A stretch of 52,959 nt of DNA from assembly GCA_031291635.1 (NCBI GenBank), contig JARLIR010000062.1, positions 1 through 52,959 of the forward strand, written 5' to 3'. Shown piece by piece: positions 8,425-16,835 of the stretch (positions are counted from its first letter, which is position 1; each line of letters opens with the position of its first letter). The notes under the pieces are model-generated. The model had not been told where the DNA came from. It did not search any database and saw only the letters and a list, made by a program, of their open reading frames with translations. The position numbers and the translations under genes are program-made. The DNA is from Rhizomicrobium sp. (lineage in GTDB: Bacteria > Pseudomonadota > Alphaproteobacteria > Micropepsales > Micropepsaceae).

Positions 8425-9390
8425 TTAGTGCTTGAAATTCATCATTTTTTTCATCACGAAGATGCCGATACCCATCCAGATGCCGCAGATCAGCAGCAGC
8501 AAATTGCCCATGCGCTCGGTGAAGAGGACCGAGATGTAGGCCGGCGCGGTCAGATAGACGATACCCGCTACGCCCGGCGGCAAGGAGCCGATAATCATGG
8601 CCGAGGCTTTGGCCTCCGACGACATCGCTTTGATCTTGCCTTGCAAGCGTTTGCGATCACGCAGCACCGCCGCCAGATTACCCAAGGCTTCGGCGAGATT
8701 GCCGCCCGTTTTCAACTGTATGGTCATGACGATGGCAAAAAAGCTGACCTCGGCGGTGGGCATGTTTTCGAACATCTTCTTGAGCGCTTGCTCCAGCGTG
8801 ACGCCCATTTTCATGCTCTCAACCAGGCGCTTGAACTCGCTGCCGACCGGATCGCGAAATTCGCTGGAGACGATACGCAGCGCGTCATTGGTGGGCAGGC
8901 CCGATTTCACACTACGGACGATGACATCGATGGCGCTGGCGAAATCGTCAGTGAATTTGCGCTCGCGCCGGTTCCTAAGGAAGTTTAGGGTCCAACGCGG
9001 CAGGCCGAGGCCGGTGCCGATGGGCGCCAGGGCCATCACCAGCAAGGCTTGTTGCTGAATGATGCAAAACAGCAAAGTAAGGCCAGCGAGAGCCGCCGAG
9101 ACGATCCAGAAGGTCTTGGTCGAAATCGTGAGGAGGCCCGCTTGGTCCAAACGCCGACGCAGGGTGACGACGACCTTCTTTTCGGCCTGCTTCTTCTCGA
9201 AATCCTTGAGCGCCGTCTGCATGTTGCGCTTACGGGTGGCGGCGCCATCCACTTTGACACCGCGCACCACTGGCCTATTCAGGGCAGCGACTCGCTTTTG
9301 CGACACCGCGCTGCCATTGCCGCTGGAAAACGCCATCATGGCGCCGCCTGCAAGCAACACGACCAGCATGGTGGCGAGCACGAACACCAT
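8425..9390 (-). CDS. tadB: Tad pilus inner-membrane platform protein TadB
   Basis: GspF-type inner-membrane protein pairing with TadC as the assembly platform. The 321-residue protein has an N-terminal helix (3-20), a charged cytoplasmic stretch, two helices around residues 90-125, the T2SSF domain with DDFASAIDVIVRSVKSGLPTNDALRI and TGGNLAEALGNLAAVLRDRKRLQGKIKAMSSEAKAS (the latter a TadB hallmark), and C-terminal helices ending GIGIFVMKKMMNFKH. It is immediately downstream of cpaF (2 bases between) and upstream of tadC, so clearly co-transcribed. Confidence 0.95.
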   Translation of the reverse strand: MVFVLATMLVVLLAGGAMMAFSSGNGSAVSQKRVAALNRPVVRGVKVDGAATRKRNMQTALKDFEKKQAEKKVVVTLRRRLDQAGLLTISTKTFWIVSAALAGLTLLFCIIQQQALLVMALAPIGTGLGLPRWTLNFLRNRRERKFTDDFASAIDVIVRSVKSGLPTNDALRIVSSEFRDPVGSEFKRLVESMKMGVTLEQALKKMFENMPTAEVSFFAIVMTIQLKTGGNLAEALGNLAAVLRDRKRLQGKIKAMSSEAKASAMIIGSLPPGVAGIVYLTAPAYISVLFTERMGNLLLLICGIWMGIGIFVMKKMMNFKH

Positions 9391-9392
9391 GG

Positions 9393-10832
9393 TTAGACCT
9401 GCAAAGCGTCGAGGGCTTCGGACAATTCGCGTTCCAGACCGAAATAGGCCGCGCGCTCCCAGAATTTCGGGCGCACGATACCGGTGCCTTCATGACGGCC
9501 TTTGATGCGGCCCTGATCGTCTTCGCCCTGCATCTGAAAGGTCATCAGATCCTGGGTGATGATGACGTCGCCTTCGGAGCCCACCACTTCGGTGATCTGG
9601 GTGATGCGGCGCGAGCCGTCGCGCAGACGCTCGGCCTGGACGATGACATCGATCGAGCCGACAATCATCTCGCGGATGGTCTTTGTGGGCAGCGAGAAGC
9701 CGCCCATGGTGATCATGGATTCCAAACGGCCCAAGGCTTCGCGCGGACTGTTGGCATGCAGCGTGCCCATCGAGCCGTCATGGCCAGTGTTCATCGCTTG
9801 CAACAGATCGAAGGCTTCTGGGCCGCGCACTTCGCCGACGATGATGCGTTCCGGGCGCATACGCAGACAGTTGCGTACGAGGTCGCGCATATTGATCGAG
9901 CCCTGGCCTTCGAGATTGGGCGGGCGGGTTTCGAGGCGCACAACATGTGGCTGTTGCAGCTGCAATTCGGCAGCGTCTTCGCAAGTGATGACGCGCTCAT
10001 CGACATCGATATAAGCTGTGAGGCAATTGAGTAGCGTGGTCTTGCCGGAACCGGTGCCACCGGAGATCAGGATGTTGCAGCGGCAACGCCCGATGACGCC
10101 CAAAATGCGCGCGCCGGCTTCCGAAATAGAATTGAAACGCACCAAATCCGACAGCTTCAGCTTGTCTTTCTTGAACTTACGAATGGTGAGGGTCGGACCA
10201 TCCAGCGCCAAAGGCGGAGCGATAACGTTGACGCGGCTGCCGTCCAAGAGGCGCGCATCGCAAATCGGCGAGCTTTCGTCGACGCGGCGGCCGACCTGGC
10301 TGACGATGCGCTGACAGATATTCATCAGTTGAGCGTTATCGCGGAAGCGCACATTGGTGAGCTGGACCTTGCCGCTGACTTCGATGAAGACGCGGGATGC
10401 GCCATTGACCATGATGTCGGAGATGTCGTCGCGGGCCAGCAAAGGCTCCAGCGGACCATAACCCAGGACGTCGTTGCAGATGTCCTGCAGCAGCTGTTCC
10501 TGCTCGGCAATCGACATCACCACGGCTTTGATCGAGATGATCTCGTTGACGATGTCGCGAATTTCTTCGCGCGCCGAATCCGGGTCAAGCTGGGCCAGCT
10601 GGGCCAGATCGATGGTGTCAATCAAGGCCGAGAAGATTGTTGCCTTGATCTGGTAATAGTCTTCCGAACGGTTGTCGGCGGCAAACGGCTGCGATGCGGG
10701 CGGTGGCACCGCCGCAGAGAGGGTGCCGGGTTTGGCCGCCACCACCGGCGGCATCGAATCCATGGCATGCACGCGCTCGACCGCACGGGCCGGGGCCGGT
10801 TTGGACTCTGAGACCGCGCGCTTGCCGAACAT
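9393..10832 (-). CDS. cpaF: Tad pilus assembly ATPase CpaF (TadA)
   Basis: Hexameric secretion ATPase that powers Flp pilus extension (and in studied Tad systems also retraction) from the cytoplasmic face. The 479-residue protein has a variable Pro-rich N-terminus (1-65), an N-terminal helical domain, Walker A GGTGSGKTTLLN near residue 258-269, the Asp box RIIVGEVRGPEAFDLLQAMNTG with the GEVRG Walker B-like segment, and the His box TLHANSPREALGRLE. The start codon directly follows the cpaE stop codon. The C-terminal extension ...LERELSEALDALQV is present as in other CpaF proteins. Confidence 0.97.
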   Translation of the reverse strand: MFGKRAVSESKPAPARAVERVHAMDSMPPVVAAKPGTLSAAVPPPASQPFAADNRSEDYYQIKATIFSALIDTIDLAQLAQLDPDSAREEIRDIVNEIISIKAVVMSIAEQEQLLQDICNDVLGYGPLEPLLARDDISDIMVNGASRVFIEVSGKVQLTNVRFRDNAQLMNICQRIVSQVGRRVDESSPICDARLLDGSRVNVIAPPLALDGPTLTIRKFKKDKLKLSDLVRFNSISEAGARILGVIGRCRCNILISGGTGSGKTTLLNCLTAYIDVDERVITCEDAAELQLQQPHVVRLETRPPNLEGQGSINMRDLVRNCLRMRPERIIVGEVRGPEAFDLLQAMNTGHDGSMGTLHANSPREALGRLESMITMGGFSLPTKTIREMIVGSIDVIVQAERLRDGSRRITQITEVVGSEGDVIITQDLMTFQMQGEDDQGRIKGRHEGTGIVRPKFWERAAYFGLERELSEALDALQV

Positions 10833-12080
10833 TTATGCCCGCTTCTTGTTGCCAAAGAGGGAGAACAAAGACTTGGGCGGCGCCACCACCGGTTTGCGAC
10901 CAGTGATCAGGCCGGCAAATTCGCGCATGCCATCGATGATGGACGATTTCTGCCCCAGCTCCGCCAGCATCTGACCGTTATTGGCGGCTTGGCCGAAGAT
11001 CAAGGGATCATAAGGAAGGACCAGCGCCGGATCGTGGCCGATGGTTTCGGCAAAATCCTTGACCGGGATTTCCGGCCGCTTGGGCATCCCCACCTTGTTG
11101 AGGATGAAGCGCGGCACGACATCATTGGGGCGGTTCTGGCGCACCACATCCAAGATGTTCTTGGTATTGCGCAAAGAGGCCAGATCCGGAGTCGACACCA
11201 ACACGATTTCATCGGCGGCGATCAGCGTGGCCTTGACCCAAGGCGACCAATGGCGCGGCAAATCCACCAGCACGCAAGGCGTCGACTGGCGCACCACATC
11301 GAGCACAGTCTCGTAGGCTTCGAGCCCGGCTTCGTAATCGCGGTCGAGCGAAGCGGGCGCGGCGAAGAGTGAAAGGTAATCGCCCCGCTTGAGCAGTAGG
11401 CGTTCCAGCAGCACGTCGTCGAGGCGTTCGGGTGTCGCCAGGGCGTCGGCAACGCTTTGGCCTGGCTCGTCGTTGAAGTTGAGAGCGGCGGTGCCGAAAG
11501 GCAGATCGAGATCCACGATGGTGGTGTTGATCTGAAATTCCTCGGCCACGCTCCAGCCGATATTGTGGCACAGCGTTGACGAACCAACGCCGCCGCGAGT
11601 GCCCATGAAGGCAATAACGCGGCCGATGGGATGGCCTTGCGGGTCGGCATAAAGCCCGGAAATCACTTCGATGAGATGAAGCGGATTGAGCGGGGCAACC
11701 AGGTATTCGCTGGCGCCGCGGCGCATCAGTTCACGATAGAACTCCACATCATTGACGCGACCGATCACCACCACCTTGGTCGCCGGATCACAGACTTCCG
11801 CCAAACGGTCGATTTCGGACAGTGCTTCCTGGCCTGCCAGACGGGTCTCGACCAGCAACAGGTTGGGCGTCACCTGGGTCTGGTAATACTCCGCAGCGGC
11901 AGGAATGCCGCCGAGCTGCACCGAAAGCTGGGTTTTGGATAAACGGCGATCCGCAGCGGCACGCTGCAAGGCGGCGCCAGTGTCCGGAAATTCACAAAAG
12001 GCTTGAATAGTAATGCGCGGCACAGGGCGCTCGTGGGGCGCGGCTCCGAACGGCTGTTCCGGCATACGGGTCGCACTCAT
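10833..12080 (-). CDS. cpaE: Tad pilus localisation protein CpaE (TadZ), ParA/MinD-like ATPase
   Basis: Polar-targeting protein of the pilus; in Caulobacter it recruits the secretin to the cell pole. The 415-residue protein has a receiver-like N-terminal domain lacking an obvious phospho-acceptor cluster (about 25-140), followed by a ParA/MinD-type ATPase domain with a deviant P-loop GTRGGVGSST near residue 158 (the signature lysine after the first G-T is replaced by Arg and the P-loop Lys by Ser), and IVDLDLPFGTAALNF and VLVDLPRHWSPW segments. ATG at 12080 has AGAGG 8 bases upstream. The missing lysines suggest weak or no ATP hydrolysis, as reported for some TadZ proteins. Confidence 0.94.
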   Translation of the reverse strand: MSATRMPEQPFGAAPHERPVPRITIQAFCEFPDTGAALQRAAADRRLSKTQLSVQLGGIPAAAEYYQTQVTPNLLLVETRLAGQEALSEIDRLAEVCDPATKVVVIGRVNDVEFYRELMRRGASEYLVAPLNPLHLIEVISGLYADPQGHPIGRVIAFMGTRGGVGSSTLCHNIGWSVAEEFQINTTIVDLDLPFGTAALNFNDEPGQSVADALATPERLDDVLLERLLLKRGDYLSLFAAPASLDRDYEAGLEAYETVLDVVRQSTPCVLVDLPRHWSPWVKATLIAADEIVLVSTPDLASLRNTKNILDVVRQNRPNDVVPRFILNKVGMPKRPEIPVKDFAETIGHDPALVLPYDPLIFGQAANNGQMLAELGQKSSIIDGMREFAGLITGRKPVVAPPKSLFSLFGNKKRA

Positions 12081-12091
12081 GACCAAAACCT

Positions 12092-12763
12092 CTACTTGTC
12101 GACATCGGCCACAGCGCCGGATTGGTCCTTAGACTTTTCCGCAGATGTGATCTTGCCTTGTTCGTAATTGCCGATCACCGCGGCGCGGCGATTGGCGTCA
12201 ATGGGATCGGCGGCGCGCATACCGATGAGATCGCGTGGATCGGCAATCTGGGCGGCGATGTTGGTCTGCACGGCACAGCCAAAATTGGGGGATGGGGCAT
12301 TGGCTGCCGTATCGCCCAGATTCTTAGACCAGTCGCCGCATGGGTTGGTGGAAGCCGCATAGGCAATAAAGCCAATCTCTACCCGCTGGTCGGCGCCATC
12401 ATGGGTGCCGACCAAAATGCGCGAACGCGGCACGCCCATATCAAACAGGCGGGTACCGAAGTACCGGATGATCGCCGCCGCATCGCTTCCCTGAGGCGCG
12501 GAAATCGAGATCGAGCCCGAACCGCGCGAGGCGTAATCGGCGACGAAAGCCTCGAAACGGGCCGCATCGTCGGGCAAGAGGCCCGCATCAGCCGCTGAAA
12601 AGTTCAATTTAAGAGCGGTGAAATGCGGCGCTACGGTGATGGGATGATTGACGGCGGGATCGCTTGAAAAGGTTGTGCCGTCATTCATCGGCGCGGCGCA
12701 GCTGCCCGCCAGAAGTACGGCGGCAACCGAAGCAACACGCAAACTATCCTTGAGGTTCATCAT
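12092..12763 (-). CDS. cpaD: Tad pilus assembly lipoprotein CpaD
   Basis: Periplasmic/outer-membrane protein required for the Tad secretin. The 223-residue protein has a lipoprotein signal peptide with lipobox LAGSC about residue 19-23, then the CpaD-type domain with HPITVAPHF near residue 44, an OmpA-like GSISISAPQGSDAAA stretch and the CGDWSKNL...PNFGCAVQTNIAAQIADPRDLIG segment, which is the most conserved block of CpaD. Start at 12763 (a second Met follows) is chosen because it gives the signal peptide and a gap of only 10 bases from cpaC; the open frame extending into cpaC is rejected. Confidence 0.93.
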   Translation of the reverse strand: MMNLKDSLRVASVAAVLLAGSCAAPMNDGTTFSSDPAVNHPITVAPHFTALKLNFSAADAGLLPDDAARFEAFVADYASRGSGSISISAPQGSDAAAIIRYFGTRLFDMGVPRSRILVGTHDGADQRVEIGFIAYAASTNPCGDWSKNLGDTAANAPSPNFGCAVQTNIAAQIADPRDLIGMRAADPIDANRRAAVIGNYEQGKITSAEKSKDQSGAVADVDK

Positions 12764-12773
12764 GGCCGCTGTC

Positions 12774-14342
12774 CTATTGCACGATATAGCCGGCTGGCCC
12801 TTCCGCCCGCGCCGACGACTTGTCTTGCGCGTAAACGGCATTGAGGCGGCCCAGCAGGATGGTCTCGAGGTCGGTTGGCGGCACGAAGCCATCGGTCGGG
12901 GCCGCGAATTTCTTCTCGTCGGTCGGTTTGACGAGATAGGCCGTCACCAGCACCACAAGTTCGGTTTCATCATTGGAAAAATCACGGCTGCGGAACAGGG
13001 CGCCTAACACCGGCATGTCTTTCACGCCAGGAAAGGCGTCGAGCACCTGCTTGGTGGTGTGCTGCATGAGCCCAGCAATGGCAAAGCTGCCGCCTGAGGG
13101 CACTTCCACGGTGGTTTCCGCGCGTCGCACCGACAAAGCTGGAATGGTGGTGGTGGTGGAACTGGTACTGCCTTGCAGGGTGAAGGCGCCAGTATTGCTG
13201 AGCTCACTGACCTCGGTGGACAGCTGCAGCGAAATGCGGCCCGGCCCCAATACCACCGGGGTGAAGGAGAGACCAACGCCAAACTGCTTGAAGGCCAGGG
13301 TGATGTTGCCGTCACGGTCACGCGAAACGGGCACGGGGAATTCGCCACCGGCCAGGAATTTGGCGGTCTCACCCGAAACGGCGGTGAGGTTTGGCTCGGC
13401 CAGGATGTGCATCAAGCCGACCTGTTCCAGCGCCTTGACGGTGCCTTGCAGATTGTTGGGGCAGACATTGCCGGTCGTCGTCAGGGTCGTGCTGATCCCT
13501 GTCGCCACACCAGGCGTCAGGATGGCAGCATTGGTGCTGACATTGTTCAACCCGGTAGTTGTTGTCGTGCTCGTGCCGGTGGGAAGAAACTGGCTAGCGC
13601 AAGCCGAACCCACCTGCCCGCCGGACAAATCGTTCAACGCGTGACCGACCAAGCCGAACTGATTGGAGGTACCGAAGGCCATGGGCACGCCAGCGGCCAT
13701 CATTGCGCTCGACAAATCGATACCGAATTGCTTGGCGACCGAGCGCTGCATCTCGGCGACGCGGACCTTCAGCATCACCTGATCGCTGGAGCGGATCTGC
13801 AGTACATTGACGACCTTCTTGTCGTCACCAGCGAATTTCGAAGTGATATCCTGGGCGCGGAGCGATTCCGCGGCGCTGCCGACATGACCGGTCAAGACGA
13901 CCGTATCGTTGATGGCCGTGGCTTTAATATCGGTATCGGGAAAGCTCATATTGATGAGCTTGGTCAGATCGGTGACATCCTTCTCGACGCGGATGTCGAT
14001 TGAGGCCAGCTGCTTGCCTCGCGCGTCGAAGAAGAAGGCGTTGGTCTGCCCGCCCTTCTGCCCCATCAGGAAGATCCGGCGCGGGGTACGCACCACGGCA
14101 TCGACAATCTCCGGATTGGAGACCAGCACATCGCGGGCATCAGCGTCGATTTCGACAATCGCCGCCTTGCCGAGCCCCAGCGTGATACGCTGATGCGCCG
14201 GGGTGCCGTTCTTGGTCGAAACCATCACCAGACGCGCCGAGTTGGCGCCGTCATCGGTCAGCTGCGAAGCTGCAAATGCTGCAGAAGCCGCGACGCTTGC
14301 CGCGGCCAAAGCCATCAGGAAAATTCGTGGAAGGCGCCTCAT
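12774..14342 (-). CDS. cpaC: Tad pilus outer-membrane secretin CpaC (RcpA)
   Basis: Forms the outer-membrane ring through which the Flp pilus passes. The 522-residue protein has a signal peptide (1-24), the pilus/secretin N-terminal domain with GKAAIVEIDADARDVLVSNPEIVD (about 56-80), a BON-type domain with NDTVVLTGHVGSAAESLRAQ, and a C-terminal secretin domain with ILAEPNLTAVSGETAKFLAGGEFPVPV near residue 315 and the closing VPSGGSFAIAGLMQ...PVLGALFRSRDF block. A Ser/Thr-rich insert (about 255-300) with paired Cys lies inside the secretin region. It overlaps cpaB by 4 bases (ATGA), so translation is probably coupled. Confidence 0.96.
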   Translation of the reverse strand: MRRLPRIFLMALAAASVAASAAFAASQLTDDGANSARLVMVSTKNGTPAHQRITLGLGKAAIVEIDADARDVLVSNPEIVDAVVRTPRRIFLMGQKGGQTNAFFFDARGKQLASIDIRVEKDVTDLTKLINMSFPDTDIKATAINDTVVLTGHVGSAAESLRAQDITSKFAGDDKKVVNVLQIRSSDQVMLKVRVAEMQRSVAKQFGIDLSSAMMAAGVPMAFGTSNQFGLVGHALNDLSGGQVGSACASQFLPTGTSTTTTTGLNNVSTNAAILTPGVATGISTTLTTTGNVCPNNLQGTVKALEQVGLMHILAEPNLTAVSGETAKFLAGGEFPVPVSRDRDGNITLAFKQFGVGLSFTPVVLGPGRISLQLSTEVSELSNTGAFTLQGSTSSTTTTIPALSVRRAETTVEVPSGGSFAIAGLMQHTTKQVLDAFPGVKDMPVLGALFRSRDFSNDETELVVLVTAYLVKPTDEKKFAAPTDGFVPPTDLETILLGRLNAVYAQDKSSARAEGPAGYIVQ

Positions 14343-15199
14343 TGTCCTGCGCCCCCTGCGTTCTTGCGCATCAAGCCGTAGCGCAACACCGCCACGACGC
14401 CTTCTTGCGCCCCATCACCATCCTGCATTCCAGGCGCTTTGCCATCTTGGCCGACTTTGCGCAGACCATTGCTGGGACCAGCCGGAGTATTGGCGGCAAC
14501 AGCATCTTCATCGCCGAGACCGCGCAGCGCCAGCGACAGCGTGCCCATAGCCTGGGCCAGCGCCACAGTGCGCGATTGCTCCGGCGTCAGCTCCAATGTC
14601 ACCGTCTTCACGTCGGATACCGCCTTCTGATTTTTGTCGTCGGAGGCCTGGTCGATGGCGAGGATGCGCACATTCGACAGAACCAGCTTGGTAACGCCGC
14701 GCTTGGGTGTGTCACCCGTCACCATGGTCAGCAGCAGGTCGATGCGATTGTTCGGCAGGATGAAGCCGCCTGCCACTGAGGCGACCGAGACACTGATCGA
14801 GACGGCCCGCATACCGGGGCCCAAGGTCGCCGCCATAAAACCAGCACCCTGACTCTTGACGATCTTGCTGTAAGTGATGGGTTCGCCGTCCACCATGGGG
14901 GCGCGCGCCACACTGCCTTCGACAATGGCAGCCGGCGTCAGACCGCTCGAGCGGCGGATGAAAGAGGGATCGATGATCTTGGCGGGCCAGGATTGCCAGC
15001 GCACTTGGGAGCCGTTCACCGGCTTGCCAGCCTCGATCCGCGTCGCCGCTACCAGCACGTCGGAAATTTCCATCGGCGCGGGCGCAACATGGGCTTCGGC
15101 AGCCTTGGAACCGCCACCCATGACGTTGCGCACCATCAGAGCGACAACGCCGGCAGCACCCGCCGCGAGCAAGAGAACAACCAGCCTCTTCGAATTCAT
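14339..15199 (-). CDS. cpaB: Tad pilus assembly protein CpaB (RcpC)
   Basis: Inner-membrane-anchored periplasmic protein thought to stabilise the Tad secretin. The 286-residue protein has one N-terminal membrane segment (5-27), an SAF domain (about 45-110) with VLVAATRIEAGKPV and the following GSVARAPMVDGEPIT, then the RcpC/CpaB domain with GMRAVSISVSVASVAGGFILPNNRIDLLLT and VTLELTPEQSRTVALAQAMGTLSLALR. It is the first gene of the seven-gene cpaB-C-D-E-F-tadB-tadC run on the minus strand; the 99 bases before it separate it from cpaA, and a promoter may lie there. Confidence 0.95.
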   Translation of the reverse strand: MNSKRLVVLLLAAGAAGVVALMVRNVMGGGSKAAEAHVAPAPMEISDVLVAATRIEAGKPVNGSQVRWQSWPAKIIDPSFIRRSSGLTPAAIVEGSVARAPMVDGEPITYSKIVKSQGAGFMAATLGPGMRAVSISVSVASVAGGFILPNNRIDLLLTMVTGDTPKRGVTKLVLSNVRILAIDQASDDKNQKAVSDVKTVTLELTPEQSRTVALAQAMGTLSLALRGLGDEDAVAANTPAGPSNGLRKVGQDGKAPGMQDGDGAQEGVVAVLRYGLMRKNAGGAGQ

Positions 15200-15298
15200 A
15201 CCTAAGGCTCCCTTCGCGACTAGTCGAACACGGAAGCGTTTAGAAAGTGCTTAATACCGCCCTGCCAAATGCACGAAAAACCTTGGTTACGCTTTGCT

Positions 15299-15805
15299 TT
15301 ACGCATGGGCCACAAAGCGGAATATTTCCGCCTGAGGAAGCAGGAAAAGGGCGCCCGCCGCGAGCGCCACGCCATAGGGGATACCCGAGCGGGCGTCATG
15401 CAGCCGGACCAGCCAGCGCTGACCACTCAACCCTGCCGGTAAAGGGGCGCGCCGCCCTACCAAGATGGTCAGAGTCAAGACGCCGCCGAATAGCGCCGCC
15501 ACCAAGGTGTAGGAAAACAGATCGGTAAAGCCGAACCACAGACTGGCCGCGGCAAAGAGCTTGGCGTCGCCGCCACCGATATAACCCGCCGCAAAGAGGC
15601 AGAATCCCGCCGCCAGCGCCACCGCGCCCGCCGCCAGATGACCACCGAGCAGGGTCAGCGGTAAACCCGAGAGGGCGACAAAAGCCAGAAACGCCGCGAT
15701 CAGCGCGAAAGATAAGCGGTTTGGGATCGTGTAGCTCACCAAATCCCACGCCGCGGCCAGCGCCAGCAGGGCAGGAAGAACAATCATGACCAGCACAGCG
15801 CTCAT
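15299..15805 (-). CDS. cpaA: Tad prepilin peptidase CpaA (TadV)
   Basis: Inner-membrane aspartic protease that removes the leader from Flp prepilin and TadE-like pseudopilins. The 168-residue protein has about six membrane helices, a first catalytic Asp in AAWDLVSYTIPNRLSF near residue 15 and the GxGD-type motif GYIGGGDAKLF near residue 80, where this copy reads GGGD. Start at 15805 is chosen because it gives the usual CpaA N-terminus and follows a GGGGCC purine-rich site; the longer frame runs through the terminator between the pilin and this gene. It lies directly downstream of the pilin genes, 20 bases after a strong hairpin. Confidence 0.93.
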   Translation of the reverse strand: MSAVLVMIVLPALLALAAAWDLVSYTIPNRLSFALIAAFLAFVALSGLPLTLLGGHLAAGAVALAAGFCLFAAGYIGGGDAKLFAAASLWFGFTDLFSYTLVAALFGGVLTLTILVGRRAPLPAGLSGQRWLVRLHDARSGIPYGVALAAGALFLLPQAEIFRFVAHA

Positions 15806-15824
15806 CGCATTGGCCCCGTTTTGC

Positions 15825-15854
15825 AAAAAAGAACGGCCGCCCCAATGGCGGCCG
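15825..15854 (-). terminator. Intrinsic terminator between Flp pilin 1 and cpaA
   Basis: On the minus strand an 8-bp stem CGGCCGCC-ATTGG-GGCGGCCG (15834-15854) is followed at once by TTCTTTTTTG. It stands between the pilin stop and the cpaA start, so it would cut most pilin transcription and let limited read-through reach cpaA. Confidence 0.85.
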
Positions 15855-15893
15855 CCCATAAGTCCGGTACCGGCAACAGGCCGAGACGCCCGC

Positions 15894-16058
15894 TTAGTGC
15901 AAGCTGCCGGCTACTTTCGTCATGACGTTGGTCAAGTTGGTACCGACCGTCGTCAAGGTTGTAATGATCACCACCGCGATCAGTGCCGCGATAAGACCGT
16001 ATTCGATCGCCGTTGCGCCGGATTCATCACGGACAAAACGGGAAAAAAGATTCTGCAT
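15894..16058 (-). CDS. flp1: Flp/Fap pilin 1 (major pilin candidate)
   Basis: Structural subunit of the Tad pilus. The 54-residue product starts MQNLFSRFVRDESG, then the Flp processing motif G-ATAIEYGLIAALIAVVII: cleavage is expected after Gly14, leaving the mature pilin with the class-defining Glu-Tyr pair at mature positions 5-6 and a single hydrophobic helix. The C-terminus is TNVMTKVAGSLH. This is the normal Flp length. Read directly from the minus strand (ATG at 16056-16058, TAA at 15894-15896), with GGAGGCG a few bases before the ATG. A perfect TTAA-N7-TTAA box lies about 100 bases upstream, and a strong terminator follows. Confidence 0.95.
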   Translation of the reverse strand: MQNLFSRFVRDESGATAIEYGLIAALIAVVIITTLTTVGTNLTNVMTKVAGSLH

Positions 16059-16155
16059 TTACGCCTCCACTTTTTGGACACCCAGGGTTGCCCTTAGCTC
16101 CCCCGATTTCACCGGTTTGTTGCCAGGACATGCGAGAAAGATTAGCCCCCGAGGT

Positions 16156-16170
16156 TTAATGCGCCCTTAA
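16156..16170 (-). promoter_or_regulatory. Candidate CtrA box upstream of Flp pilin 1
   Basis: TTAA-TGCGCCC-TTAA, an exact match to the full CtrA site TTAA-N7-TTAA known from Caulobacter, lying 98-112 bases before the pilin-1 start codon. In Caulobacter the pilA promoter is activated by CtrA, so position and gene fit the known biology. Confidence 0.65.
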
Positions 16171-16321
16171 ACCCGTTCCGCCGCAATTTGGCGTTTCGTA
16201 TCGGTATGAAACAAAACAGGGGCTTTGGCGGGGGTGCTGTTCGTAAAGTTTTGCATTCTGTTTACCAAGTCACTGGAATCGGCTCCCAGAACAACAATGT
16301 CTCGTTGACGCCAAACGCAAA

Positions 16322-16341
16322 CGGCCGCCTCGCGGCGGCCG
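16322..16341 (-). terminator. Probable terminator after Flp pilin 2
   Basis: Minus-strand hairpin CGGCCGCC-GCGA-GGCGGCCG followed by TTTGCGTTTGG. The stem is identical in sequence to the one after pilin 1, but the T-run is weaker. Confidence 0.6.
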
Positions 16342-16387
16342 GATTCGTGATTTTCTCCCCGCGCGTTGGCGCCGGAGAAGAACATAA

Positions 16388-16552
16388 TTATTTGAGGCTG
16401 CCTGATACGGAGGTAAAGACGTTGCTCAGGTTGGTCCCAATTGTAGTCAGAGCTCCGATGATCACCACGGCGATGAGCGCCGCGATCAAACCATATTCGA
16501 TTGCTGTGGCGCCACTATCGTCGCGCAGAAACTTGCTGATGATCGACTTCAT
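16388..16552 (-). CDS. flp2: Flp/Fap pilin 2
   Basis: Second 54-residue Flp pilin, MKSIISKFLRDDSG followed by ATAIEYGLIAALIAVVII and ending TSVSGSLK. The leader/mature junction (Gly14-Ala15) and the Glu-Tyr pair are the same as in pilin 1 and the helix core of 18 residues is identical; differences are in the leader and the C-terminal third. ATG at 16550-16552 and TAA at 16388-16390, with GGAGATATCT before the start. A near-perfect CtrA box lies 60-74 bases upstream. It may be a minor pilin or an expression backup; which is major cannot be told. Confidence 0.94.
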   Translation of the reverse strand: MKSIISKFLRDDSGATAIEYGLIAALIAVVIIGALTTIGTNLSNVFTSVSGSLK

Positions 16553-16611
16553 AGATATCTCCACTTACCCAGGGCATTGCGCTACCCATAATGGATTTTG
16601 CCCGCGGAAAT

Positions 16612-16626
16612 TTAATCAGGCACTAA
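16612..16626 (-). promoter_or_regulatory. Candidate CtrA box upstream of Flp pilin 2
   Basis: Read on the + strand TTAA-TCAGGCA-CTAA, one base off the TTAA-N7-TTAA consensus with exact spacing, 60-74 bases before the pilin-2 start. Weaker than the pilin-1 box. Confidence 0.5.
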
Positions 16627-16835
16627 TCCCAAATTGTCGCGAAAGCGCCCTTTGTGCCAAAATGGAGCGGAGTCCGCGCTTTCAAAGCGCCTGCTATTCT
16701 ATTCATTCACGATTGCTTCACCACGTTCGAAAAACCCCGCACCACAAGCAGAAGTCGTTCTGGCGAACGCCGTCGTAAACACTATTTTACAACGCATGGC
16801 GTATGCTTGCCGTCAATCTAGCGTGGGATGATCCG

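Larger units (their letters stand above)
16059..16387. other. Intergenic region between the two Flp pilin genes
   Basis: No convincing coding region. It holds, from the pilin-2 side, a GC-rich hairpin (16322-16341) that probably ends pilin-2 transcription, then an AT-richer stretch, and at 16156-16170 a TTAA-N7-TTAA box that would control pilin 1. Thus each pilin seems to be its own transcription unit. Confidence 0.6.
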
